From assembly GCA_900470775.1 (NCBI GenBank), contig UCBZ01000034.1, positions 62,001-126,000 on the forward strand: 64,000 nucleotides of DNA, written 5' to 3'. The translations under genes were made by a program, and so were the position numbers. The notes under the pieces are model-generated. The model had not been told where the DNA came from. It was given only the letters and a program-made list of their open reading frames with translations, and did not search any database. Shown here in pieces: positions 17,328 to 26,299 of the stretch. This DNA comes from Hyphomicrobiales bacterium (GTDB lineage Bacteria > Pseudomonadota > Alphaproteobacteria > Rhizobiales > Beijerinckiaceae). How positions within the stretch are numbered: the stretch's first letter is position 1; every line of letters begins with the position of its first letter.

Positions 17328-17401
17328 GGTGCTGCGAGAGAGGATTGAACTCTCGACCTCACCATTACCAATGGTGTGCTCTACCACTGAGCTACCGCAG
17401 C
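17327..17401 (-). tRNA. tRNA-Thr (anticodon GGT)
   Basis: The minus strand folds into a 75-base tRNA with an encoded CCA end. The acceptor stem is GCTGCGG with TCGCAGC. The D arm is GCTCAGTGGTAGAGC. The anticodon stem CACCA/TGGTG encloses loop TTGGTAA with anticodon GGT, which reads ACC threonine codons. The T arm contains GAGAGTTCAATCCTCTC. No integrase or repeated 3' tRNA end is seen nearby, so it does not look like an occupied attachment site. Confidence 0.95.
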
Positions 17402-17601
17402 AGGAATTGAGCGTCCACGGCAGTTGGCAGTCGCCGCGAGGCGAAAGTCAGCGTGGCGTCGTTTCCGAAGCGGCGTCCTGATGCCACAAGCCCCTCGCGG
17501 ACGCAACCCGTCTCGTCACTGGGCGTGAAACGATATGGGGATCGCGGCCTCGTCGCGGCCGGGGGCGCGTCCTTCGGGGAGGAGGTGCCGGCCTGGCAGC
17601 G

Positions 17602-18312
17602 TCAATCCGGCAACAGCAGGCGGGAGTCGATGCGGAACAGCCTGGTATCGCCGAGCAGATGGGCGCTGAAGCCCTCCTGCAGCAGCGGTCGGAAGGCGAT
17701 GTCGCGCAGGTTCAGGCCGCCCGCATAGGCGCCCATGGCCGGCATGACGCAGCGCCGCGACGACAGGGCAAAGCAGCGCCGCCGCAGCGCCCGCCCGCGC
17801 ATCCTGACCTTGGCGGCCGGGTGGAGATGGCCGGCGATCTCGAAGCCGGTCTCGCGCGCATCCGGCTCGTGGCGCAGGGTGACGCCGGCGAGGCTGAGCC
17901 TGTCGGTGGTGTCGCCGCCCATTGCCGCGCTGATCTGCGGATCATGGTTGCCGGACACCCAGATCCAGTCGCGGCCTCCTTGCAGCAGGCGCAGCGCCGC
18001 GAGGTTGTCGGCGCTGATGCGCGTCTCCGCCTCGCGATCATGGAAGCTGTCGCCGAGCGCGATGACGCGCAGCGGAGCGTGGCGCAGGATCGCGGCTGTC
18101 AGCGTCGCCAGCGTCGCCGCCGAATCATAGGGCGGCAGGAAGACGCCGCGCGCCGCATAGGCCGAACCCTTCTCAAGATGCAGGTCGGCGACGACAAGGG
18201 TGCGTTCGTCGGGCAGCCAGAGGGCGCCCGAGAGATCGGGCACGACCGCAAGCCGCCCCAGCATGAAGGCCGGGCTTCCCGTCCTGCCTGCCGCTGCCGC
18301 CATTGCGTTCAC
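17602..18312 (-). CDS. pdeM: Ligase-associated DNA damage response metallophosphoesterase PdeM
   Basis: A 236-residue calcineurin-like phosphoesterase of the TIGR04123 type, found next to Lhr-like helicases and ATP-dependent ligases. The metal motifs are present in order: VVADLHLEKGSAYAARG (DxH), ALGDSFHD (GDxxHD), VSGNHD and IAGHLHPA (GHxH). Length fits the family. Its start overlaps the stop of the helicase gene (ATGA), so the two are cotranscribed and probably translationally coupled. It is expected to act as a nuclease or phosphodiesterase in repair of DNA lesions. The 200 bases between its stop and the tRNA hold no visible gene. Confidence 0.88.
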   Translation of the reverse strand: MNAMAAAAGRTGSPAFMLGRLAVVPDLSGALWLPDERTLVVADLHLEKGSAYAARGVFLPPYDSAATLATLTAAILRHAPLRVIALGDSFHDREAETRISADNLAALRLLQGGRDWIWVSGNHDPQISAAMGGDTTDRLSLAGVTLRHEPDARETGFEIAGHLHPAAKVRMRGRALRRRCFALSSRRCVMPAMGAYAGGLNLRDIAFRPLLQEGFSAHLLGDTRLFRIDSRLLLPD

Positions 18313-20795
18313 GCCATCGCCTCCTCGATCAGCATCGCTTCTGCCTCCGCCAGGATCTCGTCCGCCGCCTCGCCGAAGACGGCCTCGCGCCCGATTTCGA
18401 GCATGACGGAGACGCTTAGCGGCGAGACGTGATCGAGCGGCTGATGCACGATATGGCCGCTGATTCGTGTCAGCATCTGACCAAGACGCTGGATGTCGAG
18501 CAAGCCCGTGGCGGCATCCGCGCGTGCGGCCTTGAGCAGCACATGGTCGGGCTCGTGCCGGCGCAGCACGTCATAGACGAGGTCCGTCGAGATCGTGACC
18601 TGACGGCCATTCTTCTCCTGGCCGGGAAAGCGCCGCTCGATCAAGCCCGCGATCACTGCGCATTGCCGGAACGTGCGCTTCATCAGCGCCGATTCCGCCA
18701 GCCACTCCTCAAGATCGTCGCCGAGCATATCCTGCGCGAAGAGGTCGTCGAGACTGAGTGCGTCCCGCGCGATCGCCGCGCTCATGTCGCCCAGCCCCCA
18801 GCAGGCGATGCCGTAATCATTGCAGACGAAGCCGAGCGGCCGCATATTCGCCCGCTCCAGCCGCCGCGTCAGCAACATGCCGAGCGTCTGGTGGGCGAGG
18901 CGGCCCTCGAAGGGGTAGGCGACGAGGTAGAAGCGCCCGCCGCGCGGAAAAGTCTCGACCAGCAATTCGCCGGGCTTGGGCAGGCGCGATTTCAGGCGCT
19001 GCGCATGCAGCCAGGAAGACACCTCCTCGGGCAGGCTGTCCCACTCCTTGGGGCTCGCCAGCATGGCGCGCACGCGGGCGGCGAGGAAGGTCGAGAGCGG
19101 GAATTTGCCGCCGGCATAGGAGGGGATCTTCGGGTCCGTGCCGGGCGCGGCGCGCGAGCAGACCGCCTCGTTTCCGGTGATGCCCTCGAAGCGCAGAACC
19201 TCGCCGGCGAAGATGAAGGTGTCGCCCGGCGTCATCGTCTCCGCGAAATACTCCTCGACCTCGCCGAGCACCCGCCCGCCGCGCGTGATCGTGCCGGGCT
19301 GGCCAGGCTTGCCCGCGCGCGCGCGGCCGAGCCGGACCTTGAGCATGGTCGATTCGACGATGGTGCCGACATTCATCCGGTATTGCTGAATCACGCGGGC
19401 ATTGCTGGCGCGCCAGTGCCCGGCCTTGTCCTGCCGCAGCTTGGCGAAGCGCTCGTAAGAGCGCAGGGCATAGCCGCCGGTCGCGACGAAGTTCACGACC
19501 GCGTCGAAATCCGCCCGCGACAGCCCGGCATAGGGTGAGGCGGTACAAACCTCGTCATAGAGCGCATCCGCGTCGAAGCCGTTGGAGCAGGCGACGCCGA
19601 GCACATGCTGCGCCAGAACGTCGAGCGCGCCGATGCGGGCGTCCGCCGTGTCCTGCGCAGCCTCGGCCACCGCATCGAGCGCGGCGCGGCATTCCAGCAG
19701 CTCGAAGCGGTTGGAGGGCACCAGCAGCGCCTGAGAGGGCTCGTCCATGCGGTGGTTCGAGCGGCCGATGCGCTGCATCAGCCGGCTGGCGCCCTTGGGC
19801 GCGCCGATATTGACGACGAGATCGACATCGCCCCAGTCGATGCCGAGATCGAGCGTGGCGGTGCAGACCACGGCCTTGAGCCGGCCGTCGGCCATCGCGG
19901 CCTCGACCTTGCGGCGCTGGGCCACGTCCAGCGAGCCGTGATGCAGCGCGATCGGCAGATTGTCGTCGTTGATCGTCCACAGCGCCTGGAAGGCGAATTC
20001 GGCCTGCATGCGCGTGTTGACGAAGACCAGCGTCAGCTTATGCGCCTTGATCGCCTCATAGACCGCACCCATCGCATGGCCGGTGGTGTGGCCCGCCAGC
20101 GGCAGGCGGGTCTGGGTCTGCAGGATGCCGATGCGGGCTGCCGCCCCGCCCGTGACCGTGACGAGGCCGGCGGGCGTGTCGGTCCCGCCGAGGAAGCACT
20201 GCAGGTCGGCCGGCTCGCGCACTGTCGCCGAGAGCCCGACCGCGCTGACCTGCGGCGCCAGGCTGCGCAGCCGCGCCAGATCGAGCGAGAGCAGGTCGCC
20301 GCGCTTCGAGGTCACCAGCGCATGCAACTCGTCGAGCACGATGCGGCGCAGGGTCGAAAAGAAGAGCGCTGCATCGCGATGCGAGACCAGCAGGGCCAGC
20401 TGTTCGGGCGTGGTCAGCAGGATGTCGGGCGGGCGCTGGATCTGGCGCGTGCGCTTGGCCGCCGAGGTATCTCCGGTGCGGGTCTCGACGGTGACGGCCA
20501 GCCCCATCTCGCGGATGGGCGTCTCCAGATTGCGGGCGATGTCGACGGCGAGCGCCTTGAGCGGCGAGATGTAGAGGGTGTGCAGCCCCTCGCGCTTGCC
20601 CTTGCGTTCCGAGAGTTCGACCAGAGAGGGGAGGAAGCCGGCGAGCGTCTTCCCGGCCCCGGTCGGCGCCACCAGCAGCGTCGAGCGCCCGGCCCGCGCT
20701 TCGTCCAGCAGCGCGAGCTGATGCGCACGCGCGCTCCAGCCTCGGCTTGCGAACCAGTTGTCGAAGGCGGGCGGGAGCGGGGAGGGCGCGGCCAT
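18309..20795 (-). CDS. Ligase-associated DNA damage response DEXH-box helicase (Lhr-like)
   Basis: An 828-residue superfamily-2 helicase of the TIGR04121 group. Walker A is VAPTGAGKTLAG near the N-terminus, then TTPEQLA, VLDELHAL (DEXH), LSATVREP, and the motif VI block LMQRIGRSNHRMD. The rest is the winged-helix and Lhr-type C-terminal core. The start is placed at the ATG that gives MAAPSPLPPAFDNWFASRGW, the family N-terminus; the ORF is open 37 codons further but that part looks non-coding. It sits directly upstream of pdeM with overlapping stop and start. It probably unwinds or translocates damaged DNA together with the ligase and nucleases in this region. Confidence 0.9.
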   Translation of the reverse strand: MAAPSPLPPAFDNWFASRGWSARAHQLALLDEARAGRSTLLVAPTGAGKTLAGFLPSLVELSERKGKREGLHTLYISPLKALAVDIARNLETPIREMGLAVTVETRTGDTSAAKRTRQIQRPPDILLTTPEQLALLVSHRDAALFFSTLRRIVLDELHALVTSKRGDLLSLDLARLRSLAPQVSAVGLSATVREPADLQCFLGGTDTPAGLVTVTGGAAARIGILQTQTRLPLAGHTTGHAMGAVYEAIKAHKLTLVFVNTRMQAEFAFQALWTINDDNLPIALHHGSLDVAQRRKVEAAMADGRLKAVVCTATLDLGIDWGDVDLVVNIGAPKGASRLMQRIGRSNHRMDEPSQALLVPSNRFELLECRAALDAVAEAAQDTADARIGALDVLAQHVLGVACSNGFDADALYDEVCTASPYAGLSRADFDAVVNFVATGGYALRSYERFAKLRQDKAGHWRASNARVIQQYRMNVGTIVESTMLKVRLGRARAGKPGQPGTITRGGRVLGEVEEYFAETMTPGDTFIFAGEVLRFEGITGNEAVCSRAAPGTDPKIPSYAGGKFPLSTFLAARVRAMLASPKEWDSLPEEVSSWLHAQRLKSRLPKPGELLVETFPRGGRFYLVAYPFEGRLAHQTLGMLLTRRLERANMRPLGFVCNDYGIACWGLGDMSAAIARDALSLDDLFAQDMLGDDLEEWLAESALMKRTFRQCAVIAGLIERRFPGQEKNGRQVTISTDLVYDVLRRHEPDHVLLKAARADAATGLLDIQRLGQMLTRISGHIVHQPLDHVSPLSVSVMLEIGREAVFGEAADEILAEAEAMLIEEAMA

Positions 20796-21021
20796 GCGTT
20801 CGAGAGATAAGGCGTAGCGTGTGAGAACGAAAGGGGAATGAAGACGTTCGCCGGATGGATGTCCGACCTCAAGGCGGTGACTGTGCCGAGCGCGTTGCCG
20901 CTCCATCCGGGCTCATGTCACAATCTCACGTCAGGCTGGGCCGGCGGAGCGCCGCGCGGTCGAGAGCATTCTCCCTGCATGCGGTTCCGCCGATCTGCCT
21001 CCAGGAGCGAAGGGAAACGCC

Positions 21022-21501
21022 ATGACCACTGCCAAGAACACGATCTGCGTGTGGTACGACAAGGACGCCGAGGCTGCCGCCCGATTCTACGCCGAGACGT
21101 TTCCGGATAGCTCTGTCGGTGCAATCCACCGGGCGCCCGGCGACTATCCCTCCGGCAAGGAAGGTGACGTCCTGACCGTCGAATTCACCGTCGCCGGCAT
21201 TCCCTGCATCGGTCTCAATGGCGGACCGATCTTCAAGCACAACGAAGCTTTCTCGTTCCAGATCGCCACCGACGATCAGGCTGAGACCGACCGCTACTGG
21301 GATGCCATCGTCGGCAATGGCGGGCAGGAAAGCGCCTGCGGCTGGTGCAAGGACAAATGGGGCGTCAACTGGCAGATCACGCCGCGCGTGCTGACCGAAG
21401 CCCTGGCTGTCGGCGGCGACGAGGCCAAGCGCGCCTTCGCCGCGATGATGGACATGCAGAAGATCGACGTCGCCGCGATCGAGGCTGCCCGGCGCGGCTG
21501 A
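21022..21501 (+). CDS. VOC family protein (PhnB/YjdN-like, 3-demethylubiquinone-methyltransferase-like fold)
   Basis: A 159-residue cytoplasmic protein with a vicinal-oxygen-chelate fold of the PF06983 type. The N-terminus NTICVWYDKDAEAAARFYAE and the later KWGVNWQITPRVL block are characteristic. Proteins of this group are often annotated as methyltransferases but have no proven enzymatic role. It is transcribed divergently from the Lhr-like helicase, about 230 bases away, and converges on the methyltransferase gene that follows. No link to DNA repair is evident. Confidence 0.85.
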   Translation: MTTAKNTICVWYDKDAEAAARFYAETFPDSSVGAIHRAPGDYPSGKEGDVLTVEFTVAGIPCIGLNGGPIFKHNEAFSFQIATDDQAETDRYWDAIVGNGGQESACGWCKDKWGVNWQITPRVLTEALAVGGDEAKRAFAAMMDMQKIDVAAIEAARRG

Positions 21502-21527
21502 GGATCAGTCGGCATCGGCTGACCAGC

Positions 21528-22487
21528 TTAGCCCCGCTCCGCCACGACCAGCAGCCCCGGAACGGGCAGGTCGCGATCCTGCCGCGTGCTGGCGGGCTCC
21601 AGCAGTACCGGTCGAAGCCCCGCCTCCTTCAGCCTCTGCCGCAGCCAGCCCTCCGCATGCGCGAACCGCCGATCCGCCCCGACGACGACGCCCTCGCCGG
21701 CATGGCTTTGCACCGTGAAGGCGAAGAGCCCGCCTCGCCTCAGCACGCGCGCGCTCTGCGCGAAGCTGGGCGCGAGCTCGCCGAGATAGACGAAGACGTC
21801 GGCCGCGACGACGAGATCAGCGCTGGCGTCGGGCCGGCTCGACAGGAAGGCGGTCAGCCCCGCTACTGCCAGCTTATCGTAGAGCGGGGTGCCATCTTGC
21901 TGCAGCTTCACCCGCGCCCGCTCGATCATGCGCGGCGAGAGATCGCAGCCGGCGAGGAAGCCGGTCTCGGCCCGGATCGCCTCGCCCATCAGCCCGGTGC
22001 CGCAGCCGAGATCGAACACGGCGTCGAACCGGAAGGGCCGGCCGGCGTTGTCGCAGATGCGGGCCAGCGCGGCCTTCAAAAGGGCGGGAGCATTGTAGTG
22101 CAGGGCCTGCGTCAGATGGCTGTCGAAGCGTTCGGCGTAAGCGTCGAACAGCGTGCCGGAGAAGTTCTCCGAGGTCGCGTCCTCCGCCGCTATCGCGCCG
22201 ATGCGGGCGAGGTCGAGCCTTGCACCGAAATGGTCGTTGGGATCGAGCTGGAGGCATTGCCGCCAGGCGGTCGCGGCCTCCTCGTTGCGGCCGAGCGCTT
22301 CCTGCGCCAGCCCGTAGAGATGCCAGGCGGCGGTGAAGTGGTAGGCTTCGGCCAGGGTCTGGTCGAGGATTTCGACGCAGGCCTTCGCGTCGCCCTCCTT
22401 CAGCGCGGCTTCGGCCCAGGCATAGCGCCGGTCGAGCGTCGGGTCGCCGGAGCTGGCGGAATGCGCGGTCGTGCCCTGTTCGATCAT
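21528..22487 (-). CDS. TPR-containing class I SAM-dependent methyltransferase
   Basis: A 319-residue protein. The N-terminal 90 residues contain TPR-like helices (YAWAEAALKEGDAKACVEIL, then AWHLYGLAQEALGRNEEAA). The rest is a class I methyltransferase with SAM motif I DLGCGTGLMGEAI and an acidic motif II region. The ATG at MIEQGTTAH is preferred; the ORF is open 17 codons further but would overlap the divergent gene. It is divergent from the MBL exonuclease with only 23 bases between the starts, so the two promoters must overlap or one gene lacks its own. The substrate is unknown. Confidence 0.8.
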   Translation of the reverse strand: MIEQGTTAHSASSGDPTLDRRYAWAEAALKEGDAKACVEILDQTLAEAYHFTAAWHLYGLAQEALGRNEEAATAWRQCLQLDPNDHFGARLDLARIGAIAAEDATSENFSGTLFDAYAERFDSHLTQALHYNAPALLKAALARICDNAGRPFRFDAVFDLGCGTGLMGEAIRAETGFLAGCDLSPRMIERARVKLQQDGTPLYDKLAVAGLTAFLSSRPDASADLVVAADVFVYLGELAPSFAQSARVLRRGGLFAFTVQSHAGEGVVVGADRRFAHAEGWLRQRLKEAGLRPVLLEPASTRQDRDLPVPGLLVVAERG

Positions 22488-22510
22488 GCCCGCGGGTCTA
22501 TCTGAGGAGT

Positions 22511-23602
22511 ATGACACTGGCCAGACCGCGCCCCGCACAGATCATGCGCCCATCCGACCTGCTGATCCCGACGGCGGCCGGTTTATGGTGCCCGCCGGCC
22601 GACATCTATATCGACCCTGTCCGGCCGGTGGAGCGGGCGCTGATCACCCATGGCCATTCCGACCACGCTCGCGCCGGCCATGGTGCCGTGCTGGCGACGC
22701 GCGAGACGCTCGCCATCATGGCGCTGCGCTATGGCGAGGGCTTCACGGGCACGCGGCAGGAGGCGGTGCCGGGTGAGACGACCCGGATCGGTCCGGTCGA
22801 TTTCACCTTCGTGCCCGCCGGCCATGTCCTCGGCTCCGCTCAGATCATCGTGGAATCCGGGGGCCTGCGCATCGTCGTCTCCGGCGACTACAAGCGCGAG
22901 CGCGATCCGACCTGCGCCGGCTTCGAACCGGTGTCCTGCGACATCTTCATCACCGAGGCGACCTTCGGCCTGCCGGTCTTCCGCCATCCGCCGGCCCATG
23001 CGGAGGTTGGCAAGCTCCTGGAATCCGTCCGGGTCTTTCCGGAGCGGACGCATATCGTCGGTGCCTATTCGCTGGGGAAGGCGCAGCGCGTCATGGCCCT
23101 GATCCGCGAGGCCGGCTATGAGCGCCCGCTCTATGTCCATGGCGCGATGGAGAAGCTGACGGATTTCTATCTGTCGGAAGGGGCCGTGCTCGGCGAGATT
23201 CGTAAGGTCGCGGCCACGGAGCGCAAGACGCTCGGCGGCGAGATCGTGATCTGCCCGCCAAGCGCGATCCAGGACCTCTGGGCCCGCAAATTCCCCGATC
23301 CCGTCACAAGCTTCGCCTCGGGCTGGATGCGCATCCGGGCGCGTGCCCGGCAGAAGGGCGTCGAACTGCCCCTGATCATCTCCGACCATGCCGATTGGGA
23401 CGATCTTCAGGCGACGATCCGCGAGACCGGCGCCGGCGAGATCTGGGTCACCCATGGCGAGGCCGAGGCGCTGGTGCACTGGTGCGGCACGGTCGGCCTG
23501 AAGGCCAAGCCGCTGCACCTCGTCGGCTATGGCGACGAGGGCGAGGCGGAACCGACGGGGGCAGAATTGGCAGGAGAAAGCGCCGATGCCGCGGTTGTCT
23601 AA
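22511..23602 (+). CDS. Ligase-associated DNA exonuclease (MBL fold, TIGR04122)
   Basis: A 363-residue metallo-beta-lactamase fold nuclease related to Artemis/SNM1 and CPSF-type nucleases. The zinc signature THGHSDHARAGHG (HxHxDH) is near residue 47. Further ligands are in PAGHVLGSAQ, SGDYKRERDP and ISDHADWDDL. It belongs to the gene set found with the Lhr-like helicase, PdeM and ATP-dependent ligase. An internal ATG at MRPSDLLIPT (22544) is an alternative start. Its stop is 8 bases from the convergent stop of the SGNH hydrolase gene. Confidence 0.87.
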   Translation: MTLARPRPAQIMRPSDLLIPTAAGLWCPPADIYIDPVRPVERALITHGHSDHARAGHGAVLATRETLAIMALRYGEGFTGTRQEAVPGETTRIGPVDFTFVPAGHVLGSAQIIVESGGLRIVVSGDYKRERDPTCAGFEPVSCDIFITEATFGLPVFRHPPAHAEVGKLLESVRVFPERTHIVGAYSLGKAQRVMALIREAGYERPLYVHGAMEKLTDFYLSEGAVLGEIRKVAATERKTLGGEIVICPPSAIQDLWARKFPDPVTSFASGWMRIRARARQKGVELPLIISDHADWDDLQATIRETGAGEIWVTHGEAEALVHWCGTVGLKAKPLHLVGYGDEGEAEPTGAELAGESADAAVV

Positions 23603-23609
23603 GCCCGCG

Positions 23610-24392
23610 TTATTTGCTCTGCGCCATGACGGGACGTCCGGCGGTCGTCAGCGAGACGAGGCCAGCTGCCATGTCGCGGGCGAGGCAGTCATAGCCGGCA
23701 TCGCTCATATGGAAGCTGTCGGGGGCGAGCGCGGCGGTGAAGGCCTGCGCATCCGAGCCGTGCCATTCCCGCATCGTGTCATAGCGCGTGAACACCGGCA
23801 CGTTCTGGCCCTTCGCCACCTCGCCGATCGCATCGACGTAAGTGCGGTAGCGGGCCGGCTCACGGATGCCCGGAAAATACTGCGGATCGAGCAAGGCAAG
23901 GCTCATCCCGGCCTGCCGCACGATCGAGACCCCGTCTTCCACCATCGCCTTGAAGGCGGCGAGGTCGCCACCGGTGACGGCGTCATTGGTACCGACCTGC
24001 CAGATCACCAGATCATAGCGCCGCTCGGTCACGGCCCGCTTCAGGCGGGCCAGCGTCTGGGGGGCGATTTCGCCGCCGATGCCGGCATTCGCCACATTGA
24101 TCTGGACGCGCGGCCAAGCTGCGCCGAGCAGGGCCTGCAGGCGCGCCGGATAGGTCCTGTCCTTGGCCGAGGCGCCGATGCCCTCGGTCGAGGAGGAGCC
24201 GATGGCGAGGATTTCGAGCTTTCCGCCGGCCGCTATGCGCGGCGCGAGCGTGGCGAGTTTGTCGGTCGCGCGCACGATCGGGGTCTCGCGGCAGATGAAC
24301 GGACCCGCATGGGCCGCTCCTGCCGAGATCGCCGCAACAATGAGATTCAAGGCCAGAAAACGCAAAGGCAGGAACCGCATCGTGCCGCGCAT
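23610..24392 (-). CDS. Secreted SGNH/GDSL hydrolase
   Basis: A 260-residue lipase/esterase-like protein with a signal peptide (MRGTMRFLPLRFLALNLIVA, cut after AHA). Block I is ILAIGSSSTEGIG with the nucleophile Ser, block II includes NAGIGGE, block III is VGTNDAV, and block V is DSFHMSD with the catalytic Asp-His pair. The ORF is open 55 codons further, but a GAGG about 12 bases before this ATG and the signal peptide favour this start. It converges on the exonuclease and diverges from the ligase, so it interrupts the repair gene set. It acts in the periplasm or outside, on an unknown ester or acetylated glycan. Confidence 0.82.
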   Translation of the reverse strand: MRGTMRFLPLRFLALNLIVAAISAGAAHAGPFICRETPIVRATDKLATLAPRIAAGGKLEILAIGSSSTEGIGASAKDRTYPARLQALLGAAWPRVQINVANAGIGGEIAPQTLARLKRAVTERRYDLVIWQVGTNDAVTGGDLAAFKAMVEDGVSIVRQAGMSLALLDPQYFPGIREPARYRTYVDAIGEVAKGQNVPVFTRYDTMREWHGSDAQAFTAALAPDSFHMSDAGYDCLARDMAAGLVSLTTAGRPVMAQSK

Positions 24393-24511
24393 CAATGTCC
24401 ATCCTCGGATCGGGTTCTCATCGGTAACAATTCCTTGATGAACGGCAACTGAATGACGCGGTGCAGCAGGACGATACCGGCGACGCACGGCCCCGGCCGG
24501 GAGGCGCGGCC

Positions 24512-26149
24512 ATGAACCGTTTCGCCTGGCTGCTCGACCGTCTGGCCTATGAGCCACGCCGCAATGCGAAGATCGCGCTGATCGCCGACTACCTGCGCAC
24601 CACGCCTGATCCCGATCGCGGGCTCGCGCTGGCGGCGATGACCGGCGGGCTGGTCTTTGCCAACGCCAAGGCCGGGCTGATCCGCGCCTTGATCGCCGAG
24701 CGCACCGATCCGGTGCTGTTTGCGCTGTCCTACGACTATGTCGGCGATCTCTCGGAGACGGTCGCGCGGATGTGGCCGGGCAAGCACGGCGTCAATGACA
24801 TTCCGCATCTGCCCGATGTCGTCTCCGGCCTGCGCAATGCCGGCAAGATCGACCTGCCGCGCCTTGTTGCGTCATGGCTCGATGCGCTCGACGAGACCGG
24901 GCGCTGGGCGCTGCTCAAGCTCATCACCGGCTCGCTTCGCATCGGCGTCTCGGCGCGCCTTGCCAAGACCGCCGCCGCCAGCCTCGGCGGCGTCGCGCCC
25001 GATGAGGTCGAGCAGGTCTGGCACGGTCTGGAGCCGCCTTACGAGGCGCTCTTCGCCTGGCTGGAAGGGCGCGGCCCGCGGCCGGAGGCGACCGATCCGG
25101 CGCCGTTCCGGCCGGTGATGCTGTCTCATCCGATCGAGGATGGCGATTTCGAGAAGATGGAGCCGGCGGACTTCCAGGCCGAATGGAAATGGGACGGCAT
25201 CCGTGTCCAGGCCGTCAGCGGCATGCGGCCGGACGGCACGCGCATCACCCGCCTGTTCTCCCGGACTGGCGAGGACATCGCAGCCTCCTTCCCCGATGTC
25301 GTCGAGGCGCTGCTGCTGGATGGGGCGATCGATGGCGAATTGCTGGTTCGGCGCGAGGAGACGGTCCAGAGCTTCAACACCCTCCAGCAACGGCTCAACC
25401 GCAAAAGCGTGACCGCGAAGATGCTGGTCGAATACCCCGCCCATATCCGCGCCTATGACCTGCTGGTCGATGGCGATGAGGATCTGCGCGACCTGCCGCT
25501 GTCGGAGCGCCGCAAGCGGCTGGAGGCCTTCGTCGCAAGGCTGGCGAGCCCGATCGTCGATCTCTCGCCGCCGATCGCGTTCTCGAACTGGGAGGAGCTT
25601 GCCGCCGCCCGGGCCGATCCGGTCGCGGCCGGCGCGGGTGCGGACGCCGAGGCTGTCGAGGGCTGCATGATCAAGCGGCTCGAATCGCTTTATCTGCCGG
25701 GGCGTCCCAAGGGCCATTGGTGGAAATGGAAGCGCGAGGCCAGGCTCGTCGATTGCGTGCTGATGTATGCCCAGCGCGGCCACGGCAAGCGCTCCTCCTT
25801 CTATTCGGACTTTACCTTCGGCGTCTGGCGCGTCGGCGAGGAGGGGGCGGACGAGTTGGTGCCAGTCGGAAAGGCCTATTTCGGCTTCACCGACGAGGAA
25901 CTGCTCGAACTCGATCGCTATGTCCGCAAGCACACGCTGAACCGCTTCGGGCCGGTGCGCGAGGTGACGCACAACGCGCAAAGCGGGCTCGTCTTCGAGG
26001 TCGCCTTCGAGGGGCTGCAGCGCTCGACGCGGCACAAATCCGGCCTCGCCATGCGCTTTCCCCGCATCAGCCGCATCCGCTGGGACAAGCCGCCTGGAGA
26101 GGCCGACCGCATCGAGGCGCTGGAAGTTCTGCTGCCGTCAACGGGCTGA
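24512..26149 (+). CDS. Ligase-associated ATP-dependent DNA ligase (cisplatin damage response type)
   Basis: A 545-residue ATP-dependent DNA ligase of the TIGR04120 group. The N-terminal helical DNA-binding domain (MNRFAWLLDRLAYEPRRNAK) is followed by the nucleotidyltransferase core. The adenylated Lys is in EWKWDGIR (motif I KxDGxR), and RLFSRTGEDIAASFPD is motif Ia/III. The C-terminal OB-fold has motif V-like KRLESLYLPGRPKGHWWKWK. This is not a LigD-type fusion: there is no polymerase or phosphoesterase domain, and no Ku gene is visible. The start 17 codons into the longest ORF fits the family N-terminus. It probably seals breaks processed by the nearby helicase and nucleases. Confidence 0.9.
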   Translation: MNRFAWLLDRLAYEPRRNAKIALIADYLRTTPDPDRGLALAAMTGGLVFANAKAGLIRALIAERTDPVLFALSYDYVGDLSETVARMWPGKHGVNDIPHLPDVVSGLRNAGKIDLPRLVASWLDALDETGRWALLKLITGSLRIGVSARLAKTAAASLGGVAPDEVEQVWHGLEPPYEALFAWLEGRGPRPEATDPAPFRPVMLSHPIEDGDFEKMEPADFQAEWKWDGIRVQAVSGMRPDGTRITRLFSRTGEDIAASFPDVVEALLLDGAIDGELLVRREETVQSFNTLQQRLNRKSVTAKMLVEYPAHIRAYDLLVDGDEDLRDLPLSERRKRLEAFVARLASPIVDLSPPIAFSNWEELAAARADPVAAGAGADAEAVEGCMIKRLESLYLPGRPKGHWWKWKREARLVDCVLMYAQRGHGKRSSFYSDFTFGVWRVGEEGADELVPVGKAYFGFTDEELLELDRYVRKHTLNRFGPVREVTHNAQSGLVFEVAFEGLQRSTRHKSGLAMRFPRISRIRWDKPPGEADRIEALEVLLPSTG

Positions 26150-26299
26150 AAGGCCCAGTTTCGCCGTTTGTCGGATTTGCTCCCCGGCGCGGGATGGTTC
26201 ACAGCCTTCCAGGCTAGCTGCGATGCAGCATCGCCGCCACGCTTGAGATCATGGCCCCGTCTGGGGCAGGATACGGGCGCACACTGGGGATCGGTTCCA

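Noticed and set aside
17327..17401. tRNA-Thr as an integration site of a mobile element
   Set aside because: No integrase, no second copy of the tRNA 3' end and no composition shift on either side.
17212..17481. 89-codon frame over the tRNA region
   Set aside because: It overlaps the tRNA-Thr gene and its sequence derives from it.
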